DNA of 58,369 bases from Burkholderiaceae bacterium (GTDB taxonomy: Bacteria > Pseudomonadota > Gammaproteobacteria > Burkholderiales > Burkholderiaceae), in assembly GCA_947462685.1 (NCBI GenBank), contig CANHPL010000010.1:1-58369 (forward strand). Direction: 5' to 3'. A model generated the notes under the pieces. It was not told the origin of the DNA. It made no database searches and saw nothing but the letters and a program-made list of their open reading frames with translations. Position 1 is the stretch's first letter; each line of letters starts with the position of its first letter. The translations under genes and the position numbers were made by a program. Below are positions 16,808 through 26,197 of the stretch, one piece after another.

Positions 16808-19060
16808 ATGAAGCTTAAATTCCCCATCGTCGTCATTGATGAAGACTTCCGTTCAGAAAATATCTCAGGTTCTGGTATTCGTGATCTTGCTGAATCGATT
16901 CAAAATGAGGGAATGGAGGTTTTGGGTTTAACAAGTTATGGCGATTTGACTTCATTTGCTCAACAAGCTGCTCGCGCATCCTGTTTTATTTTGTCGATTG
17001 ATGATGAAGAGTTTATTGATCCTGATCCAGAAGGTATGACAAAAATTATTGAAGAGATCCGCTTATTTGTCAAAGCGGTACGTCGTCGTAATGAAGATAT
17101 TCCGATTTTTTTGTATGGTGAAACCAAGACATCGAGACACATTCCGAATGACATTTTAAGAGAGCTTCATGGCTTTATTCACATGAATGAAGATACGCCT
17201 GAATTTGTGGCTCGTCACATCATTCGTGAAGCAAAAGTTTATTTAGACTCCTTGGCCCCGCCATTTTTTAAATCCTTAATTCATTATGCATCTGAGGGAT
17301 CGTATTCTTGGCATTGCCCAGGCCATTCAGGTGGAGTTGCTTTTTTAAAGAGTCCAGTTGGGCAAATATTCCACCAATTTTTTGGCGAAAATATGCTGCG
17401 TGCTGACGTCTGTAATGCAGTGGAAGAACTCGGGCAGTTATTGGATCATACCGGTCCAGTAGCAGCTTCTGAGCGCAACGCGGCACGTATATTTGGTGTT
17501 GACCATTTATATTTTGTTACCAATGGCACATCTACGTCCAATAAAATTGTTTGGCACTCCACAGTAGCTCCTGGAGATGTCGTGATCGTAGATCGTAACT
17601 GTCATAAATCGGTACTTCACTCGATCATGATGATGGGTGCTATCCCCGTATTTTTGATGCCAACGAGAAATAATTTTGGCATTATCGGACCGATTCCTAA
17701 AGAGGAGTTTGAGTGGGCAAATATTCAGAAAAAGATTGATAACAACCCATTTATTAAAGATAAAAATGTCATGCCGCGGGTTTTAACGATTACACAAAGT
17801 ACCTATGATGGCATTGTGTATAACGTTGAAATGATTAAGGAGATGTTAGATGGTAGAGTCGACTCTCTGCACTTTGATGAAGCATGGTTACCACATGCAA
17901 CCTTCCATGATTTTTATAAAAACATGCATGCAGTAGGACGTGATCGCAATCGTCCCAAGAAAAGTTTAGTATTTGCGACGCAATCCACTCATAAATTATT
18001 AGCTGGTATTTCACAGGCATCGCAAATTTTGGTGCAAGACTCTGAAGAGCGTAAATTAGACCCAACCTGTTTTAATGAATCTTATTTGATGCATACATCC
18101 ACAAGTCCTCAGTACGCAATTATTGCTTCATGTGACGTTGCTGCAGCGATGATGGAGCCCCCCGGTGGCACTGCGCTTGTTGAAGAGTCTATCGCTGAAG
18201 CAATTGATTTTCGTCGCGCTATGTTAAAAGTTGATGAAGAATATGGCCATGACTGGTGGTTCAAAGTTTGGGGCCCGGACCATTTATCAGACTCAGGTAT
18301 TGGCGTACAAGATGATTGGATTTTGCATAAAAATGATACTTGGCATAACTTTGGCAATTTAGCTGAAGGTTTCAACATGCTCGATCCCATTAAAGCCACC
18401 GTTGTGACGCCTGGGATAGATATTGAAGGCAACTTTGGTGCTGAAGGCGTTCCAGCAATTATTGTGACAAAGTATCTTGCTGAGCACGGTGTGATTGTTG
18501 AAAAAACTGGTTTGTACTCGTTCTTCATTATGTTTACGATTGGGATTACCAAAGGCCGGTGGAATACGCTCGTAGCCGAGTTACAACAATTTAAAGATCA
18601 TTACGATAAAAATATGCCGATTTGGCGTGTTTTACCTGATTTTTCAACGAAGTTTCCGCAATATGAGCGCATGGGCCTGAAAGATATCGCTAATAAAATT
18701 CATGATTTTTATCGCAGTCACGATGTAGCTCGGATGACAACCGAGATGTATTTATCGGATATGATTCCCGCAATGCCTCCTTCAGAGGCGTTTGCAAAAA
18801 TGGCACATCGTGATATTGAACGCGTTAATATTGACGAATTAGAAAACCGTATTACAGCGATGTTGGTAACACCATATCCTCCAGGGATTCCGTTACTCAT
18901 TCCTGGTGAACGTTTCAATAAAAGGATTGTAGATTACTTAAAATTTGCAAGAGAGTTCAATGAGAAGTTCCCTGGTTTTGAAACTGATATTCATGGCTTA
19001 GTGAAAGAAGAGGAGCACGGTCGTAAAACTTACTTTGTGGATTGTGTGAAGAACACCTAA
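16808..19060 (+). CDS. Orn/Lys/Arg decarboxylase, PLP-dependent (likely arginine or lysine)
   Basis: A 750-residue fold-type I decarboxylase of the large inducible type. It has an N-terminal receiver-like wing domain (about 1-140), then the PLP domain with WHCPGHSGGVAF, NGTSTSNKIVWH and HFDEAWLPHA, and the PLP lysine Lys396 in QSTHKLLAG. A C-terminal domain follows from about 590. It makes a polyamine or diamine from a basic amino acid, giving agmatine, cadaverine or putrescine, and consumes a proton. Sequence by eye does not settle the substrate. AAAAGGAAA precedes the ATG. It stands alone and converges with argH (4 nt between stops). No antiporter gene is beside it, so a biosynthetic role is as likely as acid resistance. 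Confidence 0.93.
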   Translation: MKLKFPIVVIDEDFRSENISGSGIRDLAESIQNEGMEVLGLTSYGDLTSFAQQAARASCFILSIDDEEFIDPDPEGMTKIIEEIRLFVKAVRRRNEDIPIFLYGETKTSRHIPNDILRELHGFIHMNEDTPEFVARHIIREAKVYLDSLAPPFFKSLIHYASEGSYSWHCPGHSGGVAFLKSPVGQIFHQFFGENMLRADVCNAVEELGQLLDHTGPVAASERNAARIFGVDHLYFVTNGTSTSNKIVWHSTVAPGDVVIVDRNCHKSVLHSIMMMGAIPVFLMPTRNNFGIIGPIPKEEFEWANIQKKIDNNPFIKDKNVMPRVLTITQSTYDGIVYNVEMIKEMLDGRVDSLHFDEAWLPHATFHDFYKNMHAVGRDRNRPKKSLVFATQSTHKLLAGISQASQILVQDSEERKLDPTCFNESYLMHTSTSPQYAIIASCDVAAAMMEPPGGTALVEESIAEAIDFRRAMLKVDEEYGHDWWFKVWGPDHLSDSGIGVQDDWILHKNDTWHNFGNLAEGFNMLDPIKATVVTPGIDIEGNFGAEGVPAIIVTKYLAEHGVIVEKTGLYSFFIMFTIGITKGRWNTLVAELQQFKDHYDKNMPIWRVLPDFSTKFPQYERMGLKDIANKIHDFYRSHDVARMTTEMYLSDMIPAMPPSEAFAKMAHRDIERVNIDELENRITAMLVTPYPPGIPLLIPGERFNKRIVDYLKFAREFNEKFPGFETDIHGLVKEEEHGRKTYFVDCVKNT

Positions 19061-19064
19061 TCCA

Positions 19065-20489
19065 CTAAGTATTCAAAATACTTGCCCTGACTTTAGCGAT
19101 TGCCTCGATAACCCGAGAGGGTGCAGTGCCACCAATGTGGCTGCGCCCTTGAACAGAGCCTTCAAGCGTTAACACTGAAAACACATCCTCGCCCATGATG
19201 GCATTATCGGATAGATGGCATGCCAGTTGAAGATCAGCAAGACTCAAATCTGCTAAGTCAATATTCCTCGAAGCACAAACTTTGACGGCATTAGCAACTG
19301 CCTCGTGAGCATCCCTAAATGCCATGCCTTTCTTAACCAAGTAATCAGCCAAATCGGTAGCTGTTGCAAATCCTTTTTGTACCGCTTGCCGCATGGCCAT
19401 TTCATTAAATGTAATGTGTGGCACCATATCGGCAAAAATACGAAGGGTATCAATTAAGGTATCTGCGGAATCAAATAAAGGTTCTTTATCCTCTTGATTA
19501 TCTTTATTGTAGGCAAGAGCTTGGCCCTTCATCAGGGTTAACAAACTAATTAAATTACCATTGACTCGACCAGTTTTTCCGCGCGCAAGCTCTGGTACAT
19601 CGGGATTTTTCTTTTGCGGCATGATCGAACTACCTGTACAGAATCGATCAGGTAATTGGATAAAGCCGAATTGAGGACTCATCCAAATAACCAGCTCCTC
19701 AGAAAAGCGAGAGATATGCGTCATGACTAAACTAACACAGGCACAAAATTCAATTGCGAAATCACGATCGGATACTGCATCCAAGGAGTTTTCACAAACA
19801 CCATCAAAACCCAGGAGTTCAGCAACTCGTTGCCGATTGATTGGGTAGCTAGTGCCGGCTAAAGCTGCTGAACCAAGTGGCAGATAATTGAGTCTTTGAC
19901 GACAATCTTGTAAGCGACTCACGTCTCTTCCAAGCATTTCTACGTAGGCCATGAGGTGATGACCAACCGTGATGGGTTGAGCGACCTGTAAATGGGTAAA
20001 CCCAGGCATGATCATGCGGGTATATTTTTCAGCAAGTGAACAAAAGCCCAATCGAAGTTCTTGAAGTTGATGGATGGATTGGTCAATACTATCTCTTAAC
20101 CATAAACGAATATCCGTTGCTACTTGATCGTTCCGCGATCTTGCAGTATGTAAACGTTTGCCAGCATCACCGATTAATTGGGTTAATCTTGCTTCAATGT
20201 TGAGATGAACATCTTCTAACTCCAATTTCCAAGTAAAATGACCTTGTTGAATATCTTGCAGAATTTGTTGAAGGCCTGAGCGAATCTTAGAGTAGTCATC
20301 TAAGCTGATAATACCCTGCTCACTTAGCATTTGAGCATGAGCGATAGAACCTTGAATATCGACTTCGGCCATGCGGTAATCGAAGCCAATGGAGGCGGTA
20401 TATCGTTGAACAAGCTCCGAAACTGGTTCAGAAAAACGTGCAGACCACGCTTGTGATTTATTATCGAGTGAATTATTGGATGATGACAT
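19065..20489 (-). CDS. argH: argininosuccinate lyase
   Basis: Last step of arginine synthesis: argininosuccinate to arginine and fumarate. The signature [12 protein letters not shown] with the catalytic Ser is present, with [13 protein letters not shown] and [11 protein letters not shown] earlier, all typical of the fumarase/aspartase superfamily. The frame is open to 20552, but the conserved protein begins at [19 protein letters not shown], giving 474 residues, the normal length. That ATG lies on the palindrome CATG at 20487-20490, shared with a possible start of divergent hemC, so there is no intergenic DNA. No clear Shine-Dalgarno site. Confidence 0.95.
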   Translation of the reverse strand: MSSSNNSLDNKSQAWSARFSEPVSELVQRYTASIGFDYRMAEVDIQGSIAHAQMLSEQGIISLDDYSKIRSGLQQILQDIQQGHFTWKLELEDVHLNIEARLTQLIGDAGKRLHTARSRNDQVATDIRLWLRDSIDQSIHQLQELRLGFCSLAEKYTRMIMPGFTHLQVAQPITVGHHLMAYVEMLGRDVSRLQDCRQRLNYLPLGSAALAGTSYPINRQRVAELLGFDGVCENSLDAVSDRDFAIEFCACVSLVMTHISRFSEELVIWMSPQFGFIQLPDRFCTGSSIMPQKKNPDVPELARGKTGRVNGNLISLLTLMKGQALAYNKDNQEDKEPLFDSADTLIDTLRIFADMVPHITFNEMAMRQAVQKGFATATDLADYLVKKGMAFRDAHEAVANAVKVCASRNIDLADLSLADLQLACHLSDNAIMGEDVFSVLTLEGSVQGRSHIGGTAPSRVIEAIAKVRASILNT

Positions 20490-21444
20490 GAATATAAGTT
20501 TAATGCCCCCAGAGAGGTTAGTCATTGCTTCTCGTGAAAGTCGGCTCGCCATGTGGCAAGCAAAACACGTTCAAGCACTATTACAAGGATTATATCCACA
20601 TTGTGAAATCACTATTCTAGGAATGACGACCAAGGGCGACCAAATTTTGGATAAAAGCTTATCAAAAATTGGTGGAAAAGGTTTATTTATTAAAGAATTA
20701 GAAAATGCTCTTTTAGAGGGGCGCGCTGATTTAGCGGTCCACTCCCTTAAAGACGTTCCCATGGACATGCCAGATGGATTTGAATTAACCGCAATTTTAG
20801 AGCGTGAAGACCCATCTGACGCATTTGTTTCTAATCAATTTGATTCTCTAAAAAAAATGCCTATAGGTTCAAAACTAGGCACCTCTAGTTTAAGAAGAGA
20901 GGCTCAAGTTAAAAAGAACTTTCCACATATAGAGGTTGTGCCTTTACGCGGTAATTTAGATACAAGGTTAGCTAAATTGGACCGTGGTGAGTTTGATGCA
21001 ATGATTTTGGCTACTGCAGGGCTGACACGCTTGGAGCTTTCTTCCAGAATCAAGATGAACATATTACCGGCGGATATGCTACCGGCCGCAGGTCAAGGTG
21101 CTTTGGGTATTGAAATCTTAGCGAATAATCAGAATCTTGCAGAGCAATTAAGCCCCCTACGAGACGTATTCGCCACGTATCAAGTCAATGCCGAGCGACA
21201 GGTCTCAAGAAGGCTTGGGGGGTCTTGTGAGATTCCTATTGCAGCCTATGCGACTTGGGATGATTACCAAACCACTTTACATCTTCAAGCGCTGGTAGCT
21301 AATATGGATGGGACGCATATTATTGAAGCAAGTTCTAGCGCGTTGGTAAAGGATGTTCAACAAGCGATAGATTTAGGGAACCTTGTGGCGGACTCCTTGA
21401 TTCAAGATGGCGCTGAGCTACTAATTGCGAACTTAGGAAAGTAA
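20488..21444 (+). CDS. hemC: hydroxymethylbilane synthase (porphobilinogen deaminase)
   Basis: Polymerises four porphobilinogens to hydroxymethylbilane in tetrapyrrole synthesis. Conserved parts: [12 protein letters not shown] near the start, [43 protein letters not shown] and the cofactor-attachment loop [14 protein letters not shown] with the dipyrromethane Cys. Length is about 318. Start choice: a TTG at 20476, ATG at 20488 (used here) or ATG at 20503; none has a good ribosome site. It heads hemC-hemD-hemX-hemY on the + strand and is divergent from argH. Confidence 0.96.
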   Translation: MNISLMPPERLVIASRESRLAMWQAKHVQALLQGLYPHCEITILGMTTKGDQILDKSLSKIGGKGLFIKELENALLEGRADLAVHSLKDVPMDMPDGFELTAILEREDPSDAFVSNQFDSLKKMPIGSKLGTSSLRREAQVKKNFPHIEVVPLRGNLDTRLAKLDRGEFDAMILATAGLTRLELSSRIKMNILPADMLPAAGQGALGIEILANNQNLAEQLSPLRDVFATYQVNAERQVSRRLGGSCEIPIAAYATWDDYQTTLHLQALVANMDGTHIIEASSSALVKDVQQAIDLGNLVADSLIQDGAELLIANLGK

Positions 21445-21453
21445 ATTAGATAC

Positions 21454-22257
21454 ATGCAATTTGCAAAAATTATTATCACTAGACCACAGACGCAAAATAT
21501 CAAACTCCAAAAGCGTCTGTCCGAGATATTTTTAGAACATCAAATAGATGTCCCGGTGATTTCTTTACCCCTCATAGAGATTGTTCCCGTTAATCATGAA
21601 GGCTTAGCAGAATCCGTCTACCGTGCATTATTGCAAGCGAAATGGGTCAGCTTTGTGAGTCCTAATGCTTTTTTAATGAGTGATCGACTTTTAAAAAAAC
21701 ACGGTTTAAAGTGGCCTAGCCATCTTCATGTAGCTGTAGTTGGTGGCGGAAGTGAAAAAAGTATTATTGATGCTGGTATTTCTTTTCAGCAGATTGTAAA
21801 ACCAACTGACCTATCTGCATGGGACTCGGAGGGCTTGTGGCAAGCTTTACAACACACCCAAGCTGATTGGAAAGATTGCCGGATGGTGATGATTCACGGC
21901 GTAGGCGGTAGAAATTTTCTCGCAGAGAATTTAACGGACGCTGGGGCGCAAATCGAAGAGTTTTCTGTGTACCAACGTCAAGCTTTGTCATTAGATGACC
22001 CCGCATGGAAATTAATTGATCCCACACAACCATCTTTGTGGGTTTTTAATTCTTCACAGGCTGGTGACTTTCTTGCGACTAGATTGCCTGAATTAGGCAT
22101 TGATGCCCATTTTTTAAGTCATGATAAGGCCATCGTTTCTCACCCAAGAATCTATGCCAAAATTCAACAAATAGGATTAGGATTTGTGCAAATGATTGAG
22201 CCTGGAGACGATGAGCTGATTAAAACCCTGCTTCACATATGTAAAACAGCATTATGA
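21454..22257 (+). CDS. hemD: uroporphyrinogen-III synthase
   Basis: Cyclises hydroxymethylbilane to uroporphyrinogen III with D-ring inversion. The 267-residue sequence is weakly conserved, as usual for HemD, but shows IIITRP at the N-terminus, WVSFVSPNAFLM, VAVVGGGSEKS and DCRMVMIHGVGGRNFLAENL, ending in a SHPRI stretch. GGAAAG at the end of hemC serves as ribosome site; the gap is only 9 nt. Position between hemC and the hemX-type gene makes the call secure. Confidence 0.93.
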   Translation: MQFAKIIITRPQTQNIKLQKRLSEIFLEHQIDVPVISLPLIEIVPVNHEGLAESVYRALLQAKWVSFVSPNAFLMSDRLLKKHGLKWPSHLHVAVVGGGSEKSIIDAGISFQQIVKPTDLSAWDSEGLWQALQHTQADWKDCRMVMIHGVGGRNFLAENLTDAGAQIEEFSVYQRQALSLDDPAWKLIDPTQPSLWVFNSSQAGDFLATRLPELGIDAHFLSHDKAIVSHPRIYAKIQQIGLGFVQMIEPGDDELIKTLLHICKTAL

Positions 22258-22301
22258 TGTAATGAGTTAAATTAATTATGGATAGAGAAGAATGAAGCAG
22301 C

Positions 22302-23090
22302 ATGACTGATGAGCAACAATCCGAAGCTATAAAAGGCTCACCATTGAAAAATCCAGTTCAGAATTGGTTATTGATGATTGGAGCGATCCTGATCGTTCTT
22401 CTTATGATTTGGGGAGGAACAAGGATTTATGCATTATCGCAACAGATCAAAAAAATAGAAGCAGTTTCAGCAACCAATAGCCAACAATTGATTAACTTCA
22501 ATCAAATCTTGGGACGTTCACTCGATGTGCAGGCTGACAATGTCAATAGTTCTCCAGCGAGAATCAAGGCATCTCTTGAGATTTTTGAAAAATTAAATAC
22601 TTTAAGTAATTTAATTGAACAACTGCCTATCCGCCCATACGAACAATCGCAAACCTCAGAAGAGTCTAAAGTTAGTGTTACCCGGGTCGGAGAGGTTAAA
22701 AACCCTTCTGCTAATGCTGAGATGAGATGGTGGGCTAAAGTTGGGAACTACGCATGGGATCCTCTCAAGAGTTACTTCAATCAATTGGTCAAGGTTCAGG
22801 TATTAGACTCTAGCGTTACCTACTTAGCAATGACGGATTACAGTCAAAAAATGTTACGCGAAGAAATTTTAGTGCGACTTTTAACCGCTAGGACTTTACT
22901 ACTCAATGGCAATATCAAGCAGACGAGTCAAGAAGTCATGGCGGTTAAAAATTTAGTTGAAAAAAACTTTTTACCGAATGATGTGAATACACAGAAAGTA
23001 ACGACAGAAATTGAACTCATCCTTAAAAATTTACAAGAATTAGATAAAAATCCCTCTTCCAATCGTCAAGAGATAGGTGATAAAAAATAA
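22302..23090 (+). CDS. hemX: HemX-family membrane protein of the heme operon
   Basis: A 262-residue protein with one transmembrane helix at about residues 23-44 (WLLMIGAILIVLLMIWGG) and a large periplasmic helical domain. This layout and the operon position fit the HemX family, which is often mislabelled uroporphyrin-III C-methyltransferase. No SAM-binding motif is visible, so methyltransferase activity is not expected. Likely a membrane scaffold or regulator of tetrapyrrole synthesis with HemY; its exact role is not established. Its stop overlaps the hemY start. Confidence 0.88.
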   Translation: MTDEQQSEAIKGSPLKNPVQNWLLMIGAILIVLLMIWGGTRIYALSQQIKKIEAVSATNSQQLINFNQILGRSLDVQADNVNSSPARIKASLEIFEKLNTLSNLIEQLPIRPYEQSQTSEESKVSVTRVGEVKNPSANAEMRWWAKVGNYAWDPLKSYFNQLVKVQVLDSSVTYLAMTDYSQKMLREEILVRLLTARTLLLNGNIKQTSQEVMAVKNLVEKNFLPNDVNTQKVTTEIELILKNLQELDKNPSSNRQEIGDKK

Positions 23091-24304
23091 TGCGCTTGAT
23101 TAGTTGGTTGGCTATTTTAGCTATCACTGCAGTTTTGGCAGCTTGGTTATTTGCGAATAACCAAGGACACATCACCATGTATTGGCGAACTTACCGAATT
23201 GATTTATCGATGAATCTTTTTATGATTCTTGGATTTGTTGGATTTTTTATTATATTCAATGTTTTTAAAATAATTTCTCTTTTCATTGAATTACCGATTC
23301 GTGCAAAGCATTACCGTCAACGACAGCTTGAATTAAGGTCCCTAGAAGAATTGCAAAACTCAATGGAGCATTTGTTTGCTGGGCGATATGTAAAGTCCTT
23401 AAAGTCTGCGCGAGTTGCGATGGGCTTTGAGGGAACTTCGCAAGTCAGTTATATGCTTGCGGCTCAGGCAAGTCATCAAATGAAGCAATATGAAGACAGG
23501 GATCGCTGGTTGGAATGCATTGAAGATATAAGGTTTCAAACAGCTAAATTCGTCTTGAATGCTCAAATGTTAATTGATGAACGTCAAGCAGGCGAAGCGT
23601 TAAAAAGTTTAAGCCATATTCAAAAGGGTGGTGCGCGACAATTTTTAGTTCAATCTTTGGCGATGCGCGCGCATCAAATGTTGCAGCAATGGCCACAAAT
23701 GTTAAAGGTTGCCAATAGTTTAATGAAAAAGAAATATTTGCCTCCAGCTTTAGGTAAAGCAAGGATCCATGAAGCCTTAACGCAGTGGATTAAAAGCGGT
23801 CGTATTTCCCAAGATGAGTTACTTAAACAATGGCGTGAGTTTGATCCTGAGTTTCAAAAAAATCCTCAATGGTTAAAGTTATTTGCTCAAGGATTTTTAA
23901 TTGTCGGCAATTCTGAAATGGCAAAAAAAATGCTTGATCAAATGCTTGATCAAGGTGCTAACGAAGATTTATTAAGTATTTATCCACAATGTGCAATTCA
24001 TCCGCTGGCAAATACACAATGTCTATCTCTGATTCAAAAGGTCGAGCAGTGGATACAAAAAGAACCAGCTCATCCAGCGCTTCATTTAGCCTTAGGGCAG
24101 TTGTGTAAACATAGTAAATTGTGGGGGAAAGCTCTTTCTAGTTTTCAACAAGTGGTTGAATCTTCACGTTCGACTCAGTCAATGAAGTTAAGCGCTGAAT
24201 TGGCCATGATGAATGTTTACGAAGCCTTAGATAATCAAGAAAAAAGCGCAATACATCAAAAAGAAGTATTGCGCTTAATGCTTGAGTTACATCCTACGGT
24301 CTAG
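23090..24304 (+). CDS. hemY: HemY family TPR membrane protein
   Basis: A 404-residue protein with two N-terminal transmembrane helices (about 1-20 and 41-66) and a helical, TPR-like C-terminal part (for example ALHLALGQLCKHSKLWGKALSSFQ, at about residues 330-353). It is the proteobacterial HemY, not the protoporphyrinogen oxidase of Gram-positive bacteria. It shares one base with hemX and probably acts with it at the inner membrane in heme synthesis. Its 3' end overlaps by 4 nt the convergent helicase gene. Confidence 0.9.
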   Translation: MRLISWLAILAITAVLAAWLFANNQGHITMYWRTYRIDLSMNLFMILGFVGFFIIFNVFKIISLFIELPIRAKHYRQRQLELRSLEELQNSMEHLFAGRYVKSLKSARVAMGFEGTSQVSYMLAAQASHQMKQYEDRDRWLECIEDIRFQTAKFVLNAQMLIDERQAGEALKSLSHIQKGGARQFLVQSLAMRAHQMLQQWPQMLKVANSLMKKKYLPPALGKARIHEALTQWIKSGRISQDELLKQWREFDPEFQKNPQWLKLFAQGFLIVGNSEMAKKMLDQMLDQGANEDLLSIYPQCAIHPLANTQCLSLIQKVEQWIQKEPAHPALHLALGQLCKHSKLWGKALSSFQQVVESSRSTQSMKLSAELAMMNVYEALDNQEKSAIHQKEVLRLMLELHPTV

Positions 24305-25923
24305 CGAGCTTTAAATCCCGATTTGCTAAAAGATTTTGTTGTCTTGTCGCGACTTGCAAAGCCTTCTCCTCTAGGCTTCGTAAAGCGTTGTTCAGAGGTA
24401 TTTGCATTAACTTTTGGTTTTGCTGGAAATTCACCAAAGGGTTTTGATGGACTTTTGGCAAAACTCTCCGTTTTAGGACCAGATTTTCTAGCATCACTAC
24501 GTTGACCTTTGCCGTATTTACTATCTTTAAATTCCTGACCATTCGAAGGGCTAGCTTCGCTAGCCTGGCGTGGTTTTGGACTAGAAAAACTACTCGTACG
24601 TGGTTCATTGTTTGAAAAGTTCGAACTACCATTTGAACGATTTGGAGTTCTGCTGCGACCACCACCGCCACCACCACCCGAGCGATCCGAACGAGCGCCG
24701 CCCGAGCGATCCGACCGACCACCACCTGAGCGACTACCAGGACGAGAGCTACTCGATTCGGGTTTTTTTTGTGGCTCTAGCCCAGGAATAACCGATGGTG
24801 TTAGGGTGTTTTGCGTGAAGCGTTCAATGCCGCGAATCTTGACACGCTCGCTATGAAGCGCAATCGTAATAGCGATACCAGATCGGCCTGCGCGACCTGT
24901 TCTACCAATACGGTGTGTGTAATCTTCTGGCTTCATGGGAAGCCCAAAATTAATCACGTGACTAATCGTAGGCACATCAATACCGCGAGCCGCCACATCC
25001 GTCGCTACCAAGATTTTTGTAACACCTTTGCGTAAAGAGTCTAGGCGACGATTACGAACTGCCTGTGGCATTGCACCATGTAATGCACTAGCGGCAAAGC
25101 CATCGGCCCGTAAATTATCGGCGATATCTTCACTTTCAATTTGTGTACTTGCAAATACAACAGCTTGGTCTAAAGTTGGATCAGACAACCAGTGGCGCAA
25201 AATTTTATGTTTATGTGACATGCTATCTGCCCAGTGCATCGTTTGCGTAATGTTGGTATGCACATCACCCGCATGAGCAAGCTCAATGCGTGTAGGTTCA
25301 TTCACCAATTCATTGGCAAGTTCCATAATTCTTGGTGCAAAAGTTGCTGAGAACATCATGGTTTGTTTAAGATTTTCGCAACGCTGGTGGATATTTTCCA
25401 AATCTTCAGCAAAACCAAGATCGAGCATTCTGTCTGCTTCATCAACAACCAAATGTTCTACTTTATCTAAGCGAATAGCACGACTATCATTTAAGTCAAT
25501 GAGACGACCAGGGGTTGCGACAACTAGTTGTGCGCCTTTTAACGAAGCAATTTGTTTGCCATAGGGCATACCACCCATAATTGTGGCAATACGAATACCA
25601 CGCGCAAATTTAACAATTTCAATGGCATCTGCAGCAACTTGTTGAGCGAGTTCGCGAGTAGGGCACAGCACTAAAATTTGTGGTTCTGCGCGTCCTGGAA
25701 CTGGCTTGCCATTTGGATTGGCTGTTAAGAGCTGATGAATCAGTGGAATCAAAAAAGCAGCAGTTTTACCGCTACCAGTTTGACTGCTCACCATTAAATC
25801 GCCACCTTGAATGGCAGCTGGAATCACTTCCTCTTGAACTGGTGTGGCGTTTTCAAAACCAAGGGCAGCAGTTGCCTCGAGAATGGCTGGGTGTAAATTT
25901 AATTCTTTAAAAGTAATAGGCAT
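24301..25923 (-). CDS. DEAD-box RNA helicase, RhlE-like
   Basis: An ATP-dependent RNA helicase, probably for ribosome assembly or RNA decay. Motifs in order: Q motif (PVQEEVIPAAIQGGD), Walker A SSQTGSGKTAAF, PTRELAQQV, VVDEADRMLD (DEAD), FSATF (SAT), then ATDVAARGID and HRIGRTGRAGRSG. After about residue 375 comes a 165-residue low-complexity, basic, Gly/Ser/Arg-rich tail (RSDRSGG repeats) that would bind RNA. The frame is open to 25950, but the ATG at 25923 has a GAGGGGA ribosome site 6 nt upstream, giving 540 residues. A long leader precedes it, as for cold-induced helicases. It could be DeaD/RhlE-type; the exact subfamily is uncertain. Confidence 0.93.
   Translation of the reverse strand: MPITFKELNLHPAILEATAALGFENATPVQEEVIPAAIQGGDLMVSSQTGSGKTAAFLIPLIHQLLTANPNGKPVPGRAEPQILVLCPTRELAQQVAADAIEIVKFARGIRIATIMGGMPYGKQIASLKGAQLVVATPGRLIDLNDSRAIRLDKVEHLVVDEADRMLDLGFAEDLENIHQRCENLKQTMMFSATFAPRIMELANELVNEPTRIELAHAGDVHTNITQTMHWADSMSHKHKILRHWLSDPTLDQAVVFASTQIESEDIADNLRADGFAASALHGAMPQAVRNRRLDSLRKGVTKILVATDVAARGIDVPTISHVINFGLPMKPEDYTHRIGRTGRAGRSGIAITIALHSERVKIRGIERFTQNTLTPSVIPGLEPQKKPESSSSRPGSRSGGGRSDRSGGARSDRSGGGGGGGRSRTPNRSNGSSNFSNNEPRTSSFSSPKPRQASEASPSNGQEFKDSKYGKGQRSDARKSGPKTESFAKSPSKPFGEFPAKPKVNANTSEQRFTKPRGEGFASRDKTTKSFSKSGFKAR
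24655..24735. repeat. low-complexity tandem repeats inside the helicase tail
   Basis: CGAGCGATCCGA-type units and a CCACCGCC run repeat imperfectly here, encoding the RSDRSGG and poly-Gly part of the helicase tail. Noticeably more GC-rich than the surroundings. Length variation between strains would be expected. Confidence 0.7.
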
Positions 25924-26148
25924 ATCAATTCCCCTCAAGGGGATCTCCAAGTTGTAAGTACCGTAAATCGGTACAGGTCGTCAAAAGGCATCGACCATCA
26001 ACATGAGGAGTAGGCGCTTCCCAAATTTCTAGGGAAAATATCCATAAGATCTAGATGCGACTACGTCTTAAAGACTTACAGACGTACCAAAAAGGTAATT
26101 TGTGTCAGCAGTGCTGGGGACGATGAAAATACTACAGGAGCGACTATA
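25924..26148 (-). promoter_or_regulatory. promoter and about 210-nt structured leader of the helicase gene
   Basis: On the - strand an extended -10 box, TGC followed by TATAGT (26143-26148), would start RNA near 26136, giving a leader of about 210 nt. The leader contains an ACGTCT / AGACGT inverted repeat. Just before the gene it has TCCCC-TTGA-GGGGA (25930-25943), which folds the GAGGGGA ribosome site into a hairpin. Long leaders with hidden ribosome sites are known for cold-shock RNA helicase mRNAs, so temperature or autoregulation is a reasonable hypothesis. The leader fills most of the 274 nt between the helicase and the aldehyde dehydrogenase gene. Confidence 0.5.
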
Positions 26149-26197
26149 GCACGAATTGATCAGGGTTGTCCCTAATATATTGGTGTTTCTGATGAAA

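Noticed and set aside
24294..24725. Open frame of 143 codons on the - strand
   Set aside because: It overlaps the low-complexity helicase tail in another frame; its Val/Arg/Asn-rich repeats come from the same repeated DNA, with no family match or ribosome site.
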